A stretch of DNA of 64,000 nt, taken from assembly GCA_963682025.1 (NCBI GenBank), contig OY821521.1:57257408-57321407 (forward strand). The letters run 5' to 3'. Below the pieces are notes generated by a model. It was not told where the DNA came from, searched no databases, and saw only the letters and a list, made by a program, of their open reading frames with translations. Origin of the DNA: Cordilura impudica. Lineage: Eukaryota; Arthropoda; Insecta; Diptera; Scathophagidae. The position numbers and the translations under genes were made by a program. This document shows positions 11,736-22,992 of the stretch, in pieces; position 1 is the stretch's first letter; each line of letters begins with the position of its first letter.

Positions 11736-12078
11736 AACTGGCTAGAGAGCCGTTTTAACATTTACGGCTCTAATTAGTACTCTTCAAAATATTATTGGAA
11801 AAGTACAAAAAAAAAAAAAAATGTTTTATTGGAAAAAAAGTATTCCATTTTCATATTCATACCAGCCTCACATTTTGTCGGGTGTATTCTATAGGTTATA
11901 AATATTTATGTGAGAAAGATGTCTCATTTGTTATATCTCCATTACGAATATGAGAAGAATTAAGAAGTTTGCCAGAAAAAAAAAATGCTTGAACAAAATA
12001 TAATTTTCTTAAGCCCATAATTTGATCAGAATTGACAATAAACCGCCATTTATAAACAATGATTTTTTTCATTTGCAG
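11736..12078 (+). other. Intron end upstream of the large exon
   Basis: Non-coding and pyrimidine-tracted at its end. TTTTTTTCATTTGCAG at 12063-12078 is a good 3' splice site directly before coding-like sequence. In-frame stop at 12010-12012. Confidence 0.55.
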
Positions 12079-14366
12079 CATTGTTCTACTTTGCAACATG
12101 TAGCCGAAACAAATGTTGACAACGAACATATCATCAATAACAACAACATTAATAACAATACAAACTGCAGTATAACAACAATAACACAGAACACACAAAG
12201 TGGAACCCCAAAACGACTACAACAACAACAACAGTCCCATGAAGAAACGCTGATTCATGCAAAACAACAACAACAACAACAATCAATATATCAACATTAT
12301 ATGCACGAGCAATGCGAACTGGAAACGAAGAATACGAAATCAAAACAAAACCAAGAACATGAAAATAAACAAAATAATAATTTTATAATTTGCCAACAAC
12401 AACCACCATCATCATCGATTAAAACGACGACAATAACAACACTTAGAGAGCATAGTGAACGGGGAGAGTCATACGAAAGAGAGTCACAAAATAAAATGAA
12501 CACCATCACAATAGAAATGAATGAATTCTCCAGAGATCCAAGAGAGCACGACCCAACAATGAATTGTCATAGCAACGACATGTTTGTAAACACAGCTGGT
12601 ACAAGTTTATTTTACGATTCCTCATCGGCGATCAGTTTAACGCGTTCATTCGAGGCAAACACATCGTATACGTTAGGCTTAACGGTTGATTCTGCTAATG
12701 AGTGTTACAAGTCGGGCTTAGAACAAGAAACACGTAATTGTACGTACAATTTAACACCCAATAAATGTTTAGCCGAATTGGAACGTTTATATGCCGAATT
12801 TCGGGCCAGTGAAAGTCTGCGTGAAAAATCATTACGGGAGCATACAATTAAACTGCAAGATACGTTGACGTGTAAAAGTGATAATATTACGGAAAATATG
12901 CGTCTTAATGTGCCGGCTTCATTAAACTCCTCCGCCTCGACAAGTTCTGCTGTTAATGCAAAAATCACAAGAGCGGAGAGTGCGGACGCCAAGGCAATGA
13001 GTGAAACAAAATATAATCCCAGTACCAGTAGTGTTTTTCTAACAACTACAAATAGTGTTACCACTTTAACAAATCCTTGTCAACGTACACCGAGTTTAAC
13101 CATACAAGTGAATCAAAATCTAACAAATAATAACAACAACAACAATAGCATCAATAATAGCAACAACAATATAAATAATAATCGAAATGAGGCTAACGGT
13201 GACGGAGTTGATAACAAACCATCAAATAACGAATCTCGACAACATGTTGTCTTAAATCAGGCCATAGTGAATACAACAACAAATGGTGTTAGTGTGATAA
13301 ATTGTAATTATGTGAATAGTGATAATGCCAATAATATTAAAAATAATAATAATATTAACAACAACAACAACAACAAAAGTATTACAAATCTATGCGATAT
13401 TGCCACCAATACAAATCAATTGATTGAAAATAATCATAATCCGCATTTAATTACAAATTCAACTAAAAATTTGAATTTGAATAATAATCCAAAAAATATC
13501 AATTGTAGTGATAGTGATAGTAATCTCAATGATATCAATCAACATATAGTGCCTAAAGTGTTAACTAATGAAATTCGAAATGAAAATGATAAAAATGAGC
13601 CCCAAAGAAATTCTCCTAATATCGAAGTGAATGTAATACAAGTAAATGAAGCCGCTAGAGGTCGCAATACATCAGCAACAGCTACAGCATCAGCTTCACC
13701 ACAACGTACTTTCACTTCGACACAGTGTCAGACAGATGATGTGGCATCAGTACAACTTCGATCACCATCTAGGCCACGCCCCCTACCCCCAAATACCAGT
13801 TCTGCTTCTAATGCCATTAATAATGGCAACAGTCGGGATCAGCGACGTCGTGATAGACGCGAACGTCGTCATTTGCATCATACGGCTTCTTTGTTAGTAG
13901 CTCCCACTCATTCACATCCCCATCCTCATCCGTTGCGTCATGGCCACATAGATCGTCATTCTATGCCTGCTCCTCCCCTACCACCCATTTTACATCCTCC
14001 TCATTTACATCCCGGTCTTCAACAATCTCCGCATAACATTTCCATGTTAAGACCAATGTTGCCGGATATTTTGCATAATCATTATCCGCCGCCGTATAGT
14101 GCTTTGCCGGGCATGGCTGCTGCTAGCGGCCACATACCCAATCACAATGGATCTCCTATACCTTTTAATCATCCCCATCCCCATAATCATCATCATCATC
14201 CACCACCTCCTCCACCAACATCGGTTTCTTTACTGGGGCCACCACCACCACCACCATCAGCTGGTACAACTATATTAACTTCCGTGATATCGACGGTTCC
14301 TATACCGGGTGCAACACCAATGGTTAGTGATGGCAGATTTACGCTACCGTTGCCGATAATAAGAAG
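12079..14366 (+). CDS. Large internal exon, Asn/Gln/His/Pro-rich protein, unknown gene
   Basis: One uninterrupted frame of about 762 codons from a 3' splice site (AG at 12077-12078) to a consensus 5' splice site (AG|GTAAGT at 14365-14372). It ends after two bases of a codon. The frame runs into the intron upstream only to a stop at 12010. If the exon were the first coding one, the earliest in-frame ATG is at 12301. In order: poly-Asn and poly-Gln tracts (12130-12420); a Ser/Thr-rich part; a predicted helical segment (LAELERLYAEFRASESLREK, about 12766-12830), the likeliest structured part; a long poly-Asn region (13110-13560); a CQTDD motif (about 13725); an Arg-rich patch (13840-13875); and a His/Pro-rich tail with HPHPHP, HHHH and PPPPPP runs (13905-14260). 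No enzyme domain or membrane segment is visible. Composition and low-complexity runs fit a fly neuronal, transcriptional or signalling scaffold, but I cannot name it. GC content is clearly higher than the surroundings. Confidence 0.8.
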
Positions 14367-14587
14367 GTAAGTAGTTGTTTTTATTTTTTTTTTATATATT
14401 TGGGAAATAATCGAAATTAGTTTTATGTGCCTGAGGATTCCAGGCCACAGAATCACTAGGTTTCCTTTATTAAGAATTTTTTTTATATAGAATTCAAATT
14501 CTGTTGGTTGAATTTTTTAAACGGTTCCATACATTTAGCTTAAATATCTCATTGTTGATGGAAGGCCTATACTAGTATCAGTATATA
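14367..14587 (+). other. Start of downstream intron
   Basis: Begins with GTAAGT, followed by a T-rich run. No acceptor with coding sequence after it is recognised in the window, so the next exon is either distant or outside. Confidence 0.55.
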
Positions 14588-14953
14588 TTAGCAAATTCCA
14601 GCACCCGAAATTCGAGTGCAATTTCTGGGCAGCTTTATTTTTTAACTTAGCCAATTCACAAACCAATATTTTTGTGGTTTATTATTATTGTGAATGAAGA
14701 AAACAAACTTACTAACAAACACATTAACAAATGTAATAAAACACACATAGCGTATGTACAATTTTATGTATGTGTTAGTAAAAACTTTAAATGCAATTTA
14801 CTCAAAATAAAGGAAAAAAGTTTAAAATCTGTAACCTGCAAAACGGCTAAAAAGAAATACGTTTCAAATAATATACGTTTGGTAAAAATCGGGATAAAAT
14901 GGTAGAACAAAACATCGGTCACAAGAAATCGCCTAGCCCATTAATATTACAGA
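14588..14953 (-). mobile_element. Heli-N copy (non-autonomous Helitron)
   Basis: Full-length copy in the intron just after the exon. The terminal CTAG is mutated to TTAG (14588-14591); hairpin region CGAAATTCG; 5' end TCTGTAATATTAATGGG on the minus strand, flanked by T at 14954. Confidence 0.75.
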
Positions 14954-15109
14954 TAATTCACAAAAAAAGTAAAGATTGCCTGTACATTACTTTATAAATT
15001 TTTCTTTATTTTGTTTATTTATTAAATGCGGATATCACATACAATAAGATATAAATCTTGTTAATTACAGTATGTGATCTTATAACGATGCAATCAATTT
15101 GTGACAGTA

Positions 15110-15296
15110 GCTATAATACTTTTAAGAAACAAGAAATGTACATATAAAAATAAAAAATAATTAAAATTTTAAAAGTATAAAAATAAAAGTAAAAAATTAA
15201 TACATTATGAGACAGTATAAAATATTTGTGTAATTTAAACAAAAATGAAACAATGATTAAGAAACTTTGCGACCAAATAATTTTAAAATAATTAAT
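15110..15296 (-). other. Possible 3' tail of the non-LTR retrotransposon
   Basis: A/T-rich tail lying on the other side of the HINE-A at 15297-16063 from the retrotransposon C-terminus. The minus-strand frame (KIIWSQSFLIIVSF...) could continue the LINE protein, but no conserved motif proves it. Confidence 0.25.
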
Positions 15297-16063
15297 TATA
15301 TAATGACTTTGTGCTGCTGTTTGTAACAACCAAAAGTATTTGACCTAGACCCATCTTTAATTATACCGATCGAATCTGGATCACTTTTTGAATCGATTAA
15401 CAATGTCCGTCCGTCCGTCCGTCTGTGTGTCCATGTAAACCTTGTAATCAAACTGCAGGTCGCAAATATGAATATATTTTAATGAAATTTCGTATATACG
15501 CTTTCATCGGTCATGGGATGAACGCTATTGAAATTGGTGGGAATCGGTCCATGTTCAGACCTAGCCCCCATACAATGACCCCTATAAAATCGACATAAAT
15601 TGCATAAGATCCAAATTGTCGTATAGATATAAGTCAAATTGGGTTTGTATGTGTTTATTACATCCATTAATGAATAGTCCAAAAAAGGTCCCTATGGGAC
15701 AACTCTTGGTCATAGGCCCCATATAGAGCTGCTTCCCGATCTTCACTTAAATTTATCAAAAAACAAAAATAATGCACTGATTCATCTCAAATTTTGTTTG
15801 TATATATTTTCGCAAAATACAAGAGACTTTTCCAACCATGGTCAGGATCGGTCCATTTTTGGACCTAGTCCCCATATAGACATAGCATCCGATATGAACT
15901 TTTTCATATCTGCAGCCAAAAAAAATAATAAAAATGTCACTCAAATTTGGTTTATGCTTATTTTCTATATCCAATTAGTTGGACTAAGAGATAGAGTCTC
16001 TAAACACATGGTATAGGGTATCGTATAGTCGATCTAGACCGACTATAATTGTCTTACTTGTTT
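15297..16063 (+). mobile_element. HINE-A copy, missing the first 40 bp
   Basis: Starts at the 'ataatgactttgtgctgctg' block and ends with the palindrome region (one base changed) and CTTACTTGTTT. It interrupts the 3' part of the LINE directly after the codons for LQFK. Confidence 0.85.
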
Positions 16064-16485
16064 TTAAATTGTAAAGCGTTGTCCGTTATTTGTAAATTGT
16101 GGTGTAACGAGTTCCACAGACGTATGGCATTTATAAATAATTGCAAATTAGAGATTAAAGTTCCATTTCCTCTATTGCATCGTGCAAATTGAAGGCATTC
16201 AAATAAATAAGTTGGTCCCTTGGTGGACATTACTTTGTGTAGTAGAATTAATGTTCTTATCCTTAGTAAGTCCACGAGTTCAACTTCGTACAGGGACTTA
16301 GAATACAGAGAAGTTCGATCGTATCTCCTTATACCGTACACATCTAATATGATCGCATAGTACGCTCCTAATAATATCCTCTTACTTTCTGAATTATAAA
16401 AAGTGTGTTTTTGTTGTTGTGACCAATTGTTAATATTTAAATAAGATTTAAAAAGAGGGGTTACCTTACGGGCTATTTTGGTCAA
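16064..16485 (-). pseudogene. Non-LTR retrotransposon ORF2, C-terminal part
   Basis: Minus-strand frame of about 140 codons with VYGIRRYDRTS, LLRIRTLILLHKVM, YLFECLQFARCNRGNG and IRLWNSLHHNLQ. These are the motifs downstream of the reverse transcriptase in jockey/LOA/I-type LINEs. It is the continuation of the fragments at 18263-21766 after the Penelope-like insertion. The reading frame ends only because HINE-A begins. Confidence 0.75.
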
Positions 16486-16533
16486 TAATCTGTTTTTATG
16501 TGTAAATAAAAATCAATTAGATATCATGTTTCT

Positions 16534-16574
16534 GCTCGACGTTTCGTTTGCTTTATTCAAACTTCCTCAGGAGC
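16534..16574 (-). ncRNA. Hammerhead ribozyme motif of the Penelope-like element
   Basis: Minus strand, in order: GCTC (stem I), CTGAGGA (core CUGANGA), one spare A, GTTTG-AATAAAG-CAAAC (5-bp stem II), GAAA (core), CGTC with the cleavage C, GAGC (stem I partner). Both core strands match the consensus exactly. Stem III is minimal, as reported for Penelope-like and retrozyme hammerheads, which may act as dimers. Position in the 3' region of the element fits the family. Confidence 0.7.
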
Positions 16575-16846
16575 GTAAATTTATTATAAAATCTGGCGAC
16601 ATATACAAATTAACATTATTAATAATTTCTAATTAAATATCTTAAATACTACATCACAGTTTAACTTACGATTCTTTGTTACATCGTCAGGGAATATAAT
16701 TTGTAAAATTTATTTGTAAATAAAAAACTGGACATTACTACACAGAATTTTAAAAAATATAAATAAATTTAATAAATATTGACAACACAGTACACGCAAA
16801 ATCACAGGTCTAACTTAATATAGTATCACAGAACTTCAACTAATTT

Positions 16847-18061
16847 CTAAAATATTGCAACGGAGTATTGGAGCTTTGTGTTATCCTTATCTTCTCTCGT
16901 GTTCATTGCATGATGAATTCTCTCTTGTATTCGTAGGCTTTCTAATGTATAGCGTTTGTTTACTCTTTTTTCCTTATCTAATATCTTAATGTTATCAAAA
17001 TTCATATTATGGTTGCATTCTTTTACATGTTGTGCTAATGCAGTTGTTTCTTTTTCCTTCTTAATATCGGCTTTGTGCTCCAATACTCTCGTCTCTAACC
17101 TTCGTTTTGTTGTACCAACATAAACTTTGTTACATTGCTCCCTTTCATTGCCATCACATTTTATTTCGTAAACAACGTTGTCAATTTTAAGTATATCTTG
17201 TTTTGTTTTGTTCTGCGTAAACAGTTGCCTAAGGGTTTGGTTTGACTTGTGTGCTATTCTTGTGTTTTCATCGTTGATCATATGTTTCATTGTTTTTGTC
17301 TCCGTTAATTTTGGGATAAATGGTACACTGCAAAAAACCAAATCTTCTTTACGGTCATCATTTTTGTGTTTTGTATTATTTAGTGTTTTGTTGATTAAGT
17401 TGTTTATTATAAATATTGGGTAATTGTTCATAGTTAATATGTTTCGTATTTTGTTTATATTATTTTTCTTAAATCTTTCGTCGCTTATATGTAGTACCTT
17501 TTCAATGAGATTTGTCGCCGTGTTGATCTTCATTTTTATCGGTTGGGTGGAGTTATAGTTGATCATCCTTCCTGAGGATGTCTCCTTTGTGTACCAATTA
17601 GTTATAAGTTTATTATCGTCTTTTATTATTTTTATATCAAGGTAAGGAATTTCTCCGTTGATCTCTCGTTCTATTGTAAATTGCAGTTTGTTGTGATACG
17701 AATTAAGTGTTTTTAAAATCTTAGTTTCATCTGATTTCTTTATTATAGCAAATAAATCGTCGACATATTTAGTAATTAGTTTGATTTTTACATTTTTCTC
17801 CTTAAGTTCTTTGATTACATCGTCCAAAAGGGTGTCCAGAACAATATCAGCAATTGTTGGCGACAAAGGGTTGCCCATGGGCATACCATACGTTTGGTGA
17901 TAAAATTTATTCCCGTATGTAAAATAGTTAGTTTCTGTCAAGCAGAACTGAAGTAGTTTTAGAAACTGTTTCCTCGATATTGTGGTCTGTGTGCTTAATG
18001 TTTCCCATTTGTCCAGTATGTTCTTAATCGCTAAATGAGTCGGTATATTAGTAAATAATGA
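16847..18061 (-). pseudogene. Penelope-like reverse transcriptase with GIY-YIG endonuclease, partial
   Basis: About 404 Penelope codons remain open (the same frame continues 20 codons into LINE sequence up to 18121). Reverse transcriptase motifs, numbered in the open frame: SLFTNIP (21-27), YGMPMGNPLSP (78-88), YVDD (119-122), followed by IPYLDIKI (158-165). GIY-YIG part: VVYEIKC (316-322), KVYVGTTKRRLETRVLEHK (332-350) and ESLRIQE (394-400) with the putative catalytic Glu. The truncation removes the N-terminal fingers and the Asp that precedes SLFTNIP in motif A, so this copy cannot polymerise DNA. Family members reverse-transcribe their RNA and nick targets with the GIY-YIG domain. Confidence 0.9.
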
Positions 18062-18261
18062 TGCAAAAATTTCACAAACATATAGTAACTTCGGCATAAT
18101 GAAAGTTTTCGCGAGAAGCACACGAATGTTAAAGGAGTAAGATGTTGTGTAAGCATTACAAATATTTTCTCAGATACAGAATCAATCTGATTGTTCCACG
18201 TGAGCGATTTATTAGATATTATTCAAAGCCTCATAGCAGATTCCACAATTGCAATATTTTG

Positions 18262-18466
18262 CTTACCTAATGATATTGGAATATCTGTAGGCATAGTTTG
18301 ATATCTTTGAAGAAGGCCATACAAATGTTTTATTGGGATCCACATTAAGCTTTTCTGTGCATTCACGAATTAATCCTTTCTCACACCTAATATAAATTTG
18401 GACATCATCCGCATATATATGGATATTGCTGTGTGAAAGTTGACTGGCTAAATCATTAATGTACAA
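18262..18466 (-). pseudogene. Non-LTR retrotransposon reverse transcriptase, YADD segment
   Basis: YINDLASQLSHSNIHIYADD at the start of the fragment holds the catalytic YADD box. ECTEKLNVDPNKTF follows, corresponding to the 'L.iNp.KT' region. The frame then decays (WNNQIDSVSEKIF at about 18195-18155, LLAKTFIMPKLLYVCEIFA at 18118-18062). Joining it across the Helitron to 19585 gives the continuous motif GPLLFTLYINDLA. Confidence 0.85.
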
Positions 18467-19584
18467 CTAGCAGATTCTAGCGCTCGAAATTCGAGTGCAA
18501 TTTCTAGGCAACTTTATTTTTCAACTTAGCAAATTCTCAAACCAACACTATTTTGGTTTATTATAATTGTGAATGAAGAAAACAAACTCATTAAACAACA
18601 CATTTAAAAATTTAATAAACACACACACAGCATATGAATAATTTTATGTATGTGTAGTAGCAACTTTAAATGCAATTTACTCAAAATAAAGAAAAAACAA
18701 GTAAGAAAATTATAGTCGGTCTAGACCGACTATACGATACCCTATACCATGCGTTTAGATACCCTATCTCTCAGACCCAACTAACTGGATATAGAAAATA
18801 AGCATAAACCAAATTTGAGTGCGATTTTTATTAATTTTTTCGGGTGCAGATATGAAAAAGTTCATATCGGATGCTATATCTATATGGGGACTAGGCCCAA
18901 AAAAGGACCGATCCTGACTATGTTTGGTAAAGTCTCTTGTATTTTGTAAAAATATATACAAACAAAATTTGAGAAGAATCAGTGCAATATTTTTGTTTTT
19001 TGATAGATTCATATGAAGATCGGGAAGCAATAGGGATCATTTTTTTACTACTGATTAATGGATGTAATATATGCATACAAACCCAATTTGACTAAGATTT
19101 GTATGGTAATTTGGATCTTATGGCAGTATATGTTGATTGCATAGGGGTAATTTGTATGGGGCTAGGTCTGAACATGGACCGATTCTCACCAATTTCAATA
19201 GCGTTCATCCGATGGTAGATAAAAACTTATATACCAAATTTCATCAAAATATATTCATATTTGCGACCTGCAGTTTGATTGCAAGCTTTACATGGACACA
19301 CAGACGGACGGACGGACGGACGGACATCGTTAAATCGAATCAGACAGTGATTCTGATTCGATCGGTATAATAAAAGATGGGTCTAGGTGAAATATTTTTG
19401 GTAGTTACAAACAGCAGCACAAACCACATAGTGGTATAGGGTATAAAAAATTAAAAGTCTGTAAATCTGGTGAACAGCCAAAAAGAAATACTTTTCCAAT
19501 AATATAAGTTAGGTCAAAATCGGGATAAAATGGTAGAACAAAACATCGGTACCAAGAAATCGCCTAGCCTATTAATAGTATAGA
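18467..19584 (-). mobile_element. Heli-N copy containing a HINE-A, inside the LINE
   Basis: Heli-N sequence at 18467-18695 and 19451-19584: CTAG at 18467-18470, hairpin CTCGA/TCGAG, and TC end at 19583-19584, flanked by A (18466) and T (19585). Removing it leaves the LINE reading frame exactly intact, which fixes both ends. Confidence 0.9.
18696..19450 (-). mobile_element. HINE-A copy, full length, inside Heli-N
   Basis: Perfect 18-bp palindrome AGTCGGTCTAGACCGACT at 18715-18732; GGAC run at 19303-19324; hairpin of the second subfamily type (GAATCAGA/TCTGATTC). 14 bp of the usual 'gtcattatacccaa' is lost near the natural 5' end. The insertion lies in an A/T run of Heli-N. Confidence 0.85.
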
Positions 19585-20470
19585 TGTGAATAATAGTGGT
19601 CCAAAAACAGAAATTCAGTTACCCAAAGATACTGATTGGAAACGATTAGAAAAATACGAAGCTAGCAGCGAGGAGGCAGTTGAAGTAAAGTTGAATTTGT
19701 TTGAGAGTTTATTGCAAAGAATGACATGATTAACAGAATCGAATGCTTTAGATCAAGATTATCAAGATTGTGTCTCTGATGCTTTGGCTTAAAGCCTGAT
19801 TAATTTTTAACTAGGAGATTGTGATTAGTTAAATATATACTCATTTCCTCATACACCAGTCGTTCAAATATTTTAGATAATTATGCTAGTATTGAAATAG
19901 GGTGAAATTATGTTCCAGTTTTCTTGACAGAAATGATCTTAGCATGTTTCCAACAATTTGGAAAGTGACTAGTGGTAATAATGAGTTAAAAAATGTGGGT
20001 GATGTAAACTAATAACTTAGGTAGAAGAAGTTTTATGAATTTCGGGTGTATCTGGTCAAACCCGTTTGCATTGGACTTCACAGATAAACAACTTGATAAT
20101 ACATCAATAGAAAAGACACATGCAAATTCAAATTGATACAACGGTGGGAGTCGCGTAGATTAATTTACTTGATTGATTGGATTTTGATCCAATAATATAT
20201 TTGAGGGGATATTGATAAATGAATCATTTATTTCGTTTACATCAATGTTACATAGAGTAGGTTTTTTATTTCCGATTTCAATTTAATTGTTTTTTTAGTC
20301 GTTTGCCATTTCTTTTTAGAGTCAACAGCCGTTCGAAGTAGCGTCTTTGTTTGATTTTGCATCTCTTAAGCATTTATTAACATTCCGACGAGCTATACGG
20401 TATTCTTCATGTAGTTTAAACCAACACTTTATCAAAGAGGCGTAGTATATGGCTATTAAAAAATTTTAAC
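19585..20470 (-). pseudogene. Non-LTR retrotransposon reverse transcriptase, N-terminal half
   Basis: Frame-shifted relics on the minus strand: EYRIARRNVNKCLRDAKSN (about 20415-20350), ANGFDQIHPKFIKLLLP equivalents (about 20090-20040), NCWKHAKIISVKKTG (about 19960-19915), SKIFERLVYEEMSIYL (about 19880-19830), SGFKPKHQ (about 19800-19775), ASYFSNRFQSVSLGN (about 19665-19620) and GPLLF next to the Helitron. The order is that of a jockey/I-group ORF2. Many stops; dead. Confidence 0.75.
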
Positions 20471-20569
20471 TTTTCTTCAGCAGATAGCATGATATATCTG
20501 TGGTTTTGTAGAATAACCGCATATGTCCATTTTTTGTCAGTTTTGAGTTGACGATGCCAAATATAATAA

Positions 20570-21050
20570 TTTTTAATGCTCTTTACATGTGTTTAATTTA
20601 AAAAAAAAAAATATTGACCATTTCTGAGTTTTTTCTTTAAATAACGACGTAACTTAAATGTTTGTTAAAATAATTTGCAGCACTAACGACATATGTCAAC
20701 CTACGTTTGATCGTTGACATATTATGTTCTCAGAAAACGACACATAGCGACATACGTTGTTATTAATGAAAAATAATGCAAAATAATTTTGGATTATTTT
20801 TCAGTTTATAACCACTTATAAAAACTTTTGTGTTTATTTCTGTTATTTGTTGTCACTATTATTCTTGATACGTTATTATGTTCTCACCCTAAGTCCCGTT
20901 AACTTTCTGTTGACGAAAAAAAAATCAATTTTTCAAGCAACAACAACTTATGTCTAAATGTGTAGTTGCACTGGTAGTTTTCTTTTTCAAAGAAAACGAC
21001 ATTTGTCGACATAAGTTGTTTTATCTGCACACACTTTAAGTGTAATTTAC
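20570..21050. repeat. Segment rich in AACGACATATGTCG-type inverted motifs
   Basis: Variants of ACGACATA and its complement recur at 20620, 20684, 20700, 20740, 20750, 20950, 20995 and 21015. The segment separates LINE linker sequence from the LINE endonuclease part, so it may be another MITE with subterminal repeats. I could not define TIRs or a target duplication. Confidence 0.35.
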
Positions 21051-21169
21051 ATATTGTTTTTTCGTCCTTCTCCAGGATCTATTCCTCTTAAGATTTTTGA
21101 CTCAAAATTTTTTATAAAGTATTTATTGCCCATATCTACAGGACTGTTAAATAAAAAGCTCTAAAAACT

Positions 21170-21439
21170 TTATATCGAGCCCATAATTTCAAATATAACG
21201 TTTTTTGGCTCTACTGAACATATATATAAAGTTACAGTTAGTGGTGTTAAATTGTTCTTCCAATAAACTATAGTTAATGTTCTGAAAATTTGACTTTCTG
21301 TTGGCATTAATTTGAAATCATATAACATAAAAATTAGATCGTGTTTCGAAAAACATTGCGCAGTAAGTTGATCGAACAATAATAAATCTGAAATATTAGC
21401 CAATATAAAAATATATATTAGTGTACTAATAGTATCCAT
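21170..21439 (-). pseudogene. LINE endonuclease, C-terminal part
   Basis: Frame with QCFSKHDLIFMLYDF, matching the SDHDLI/V motif at the end of APE-type endonucleases of non-LTR elements (D replaced by K). The rest is decayed. Continues the same element as 21572-21766. Confidence 0.5.
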
Positions 21440-21571
21440 GAAGTGAGTAGGGTGCTCAGTGTTTACTACATGTAAGCCGATAGATATCTATTGCCTCTGT
21501 TATTCCGAATCCATAAGAATATTACAGTTAAAATAATAACAGCATTGTAGTGAGTAGCCAGAATTTCCAGA

Positions 21572-21766
21572 TCACGCAAAAAAAGCGTGATCTAGCGATC
21601 CTTTTACTTCCTTATAATGTTTATTGTTTTTGATGTAAATCGCAACCCTACCAGCAAAGCCCTTTCTATCATTTCTAAGTATTTTGTACCCATTTTTTGT
21701 TAGATAATATAAGTCATATATTATGATCCATGATATCGTAGTCGAAATTAATAGAAAATGCTCCAA
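21572..21766 (-). pseudogene. LINE APE endonuclease, N-terminal part
   Basis: YKILRNDRKGFAGRVAIYIK corresponds to the 'Y.l.R.DR...GGVAIYI' motif of APE endonucleases in non-LTR retrotransposons. It is the most upstream recognisable part of the minus-strand LINE that ends near 16064. Confidence 0.65.
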
Positions 21767-21880
21767 TTTTTGAATAGATTAGTTAAAAAGATATTAGTTT
21801 GACAACAGATTCTTTAAAAATAAAAAGATTTTTTATTAATGCTTTTATGATCAATAGTTGATATATTTATGTATATCATA

Positions 21881-22395
21881 TTTTTATTATACCCTAACCC
21901 ACTATGTGATCAGGGTATAATGAGTTTGTTTTGATGTTTATAATTACAGAATATATTTAACCTTTTATGATACCAATCGCTTTAAAATCCCTGAGTCGAC
22001 TAAGCAATGTCCATCCGTCCGTCTTTCTGTATATCCATGAAAGCCTTGTATGCCAAAAATATGAATGTATATTGATGACATTTGGTATAAAAGCTTTTAT
22101 CGGCCATATGACGAATGCTGTTTCAGACTTCGGGGTGCACCTTCAGACCTCACCCCTTTACTCTCTAAAACTGTCATAAGATCCAGATTATCTTATATAT
22201 ATCGCAAAAGTTTGCCACTTATCAGTAGTCCAAACCCTAAAGGACCTTGCTTTATCATAGTTCCCAAATGTAGCTGCTTCCAGATCATCAGTTAAATCTA
22301 TCAAAAGCCTGCAATTTTGCATAGATTTTTCTGAAATTTGCTTTGTATATCTATTTGGAAAGTATAGGTTACTTTTCCAAATAAGGTTAATAGCA
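21881..22395 (+). mobile_element. HINE-A copy, diverged, 3'-truncated
   Basis: 5' end ATTATACCCTAACCCACTATGTG; GTCC run reduced to 'gtccatccgtccgtc'; fades out at the 'ccaaatatggtcagg' block near 22390. Confidence 0.65.
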
Positions 22396-22529
22396 GCTAA
22401 ATATTTTGTATTATGAGACTATAATAACTTTTAACTTCGTTTTCCATCTTATCACAATTCGATTGACAAAAAAATCTGAAGCCGCAGAGAATCTGTTTTC
22501 TATGTGAATCAGTGACCCAAAAATTTTGT

Positions 22530-22980
22530 TTAGGGTTATCTTTTATATCTGTCTGGCATTCCGTTTGTAATGCATTGAAAAATGACCCCATAAAGTATAT
22601 ATATTCTTGATACTTATAACAAGTCGAGTTCGTCTGTCCGTCCGTCCGCCTGTCTTTTGAAATCAAGCTCATTCACAAAATAAACCATTTACCTAGTCAG
22701 ACATAGGATGATATTGGGTGTCATTAATCCGAGCAGGCTGGTGTTTGAAATGGGGTCAATCTATTGTCATTGTGCCGAAATGTGACCTAAAAGCCTAAAA
22801 AATATTAATTAATTACAATTTGAGTTAATAATTTAGTACGTTTATCAAATTGTTTACTTTTTCAAATATATTTTGTTTACATATGCTATAATTAGAGCAA
22901 TATTTCCAGAAACGAAAACCCAGTTAGAGGCTCCCAAAAATTCGGCATAGACGAGTTTAAAATAATTGCTTGTTTTAATT
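22530..22980 (+). mobile_element. HINE-B copy (related Helentron-like family)
   Basis: Shares long blocks with 54495-54675 and 58150-58592: 'cttataacaag', a GTCC run, 'gctggtgtttgaaat', 'gtgacctaaaa', 'ttgtttactttttcaaa', and a 3' end of 'tcggcatagacgag' then TTGCTTGTTTT. The tail resembles that of HINE-A. Ends on the left side are uncertain. Confidence 0.6.
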
Positions 22981-22992
22981 TAAATCAACTAA

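Larger units (their letters stand above)
16505..18061 (-). mobile_element. Penelope-like element, 5'-truncated, inside the LINE
   Basis: Contains a reverse transcriptase/GIY-YIG ORF followed by a 340-bp 3' region that ends in a hammerhead motif. It lies between two parts of one LINE ORF. The 5' boundary at about 18061 is where LINE residues (KTFIMPKLLYVCEIFA) give way to Penelope residues (SLFTNIP). The 3' boundary is between the hammerhead and 16485. No upstream terminal-repeat copy is present. Confidence 0.75.

Noticed and set aside
12022..12078. Extension of the large ORF upstream of 12079
   Set aside because: The frame there begins with TTG, not ATG, and crosses a good 3' splice site; it is more likely intron.
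12149..13064. Minus-strand frames opposite the large exon
   Set aside because: Valine- and serine-rich shadows of CAA/AAC codons; no independent coding evidence.
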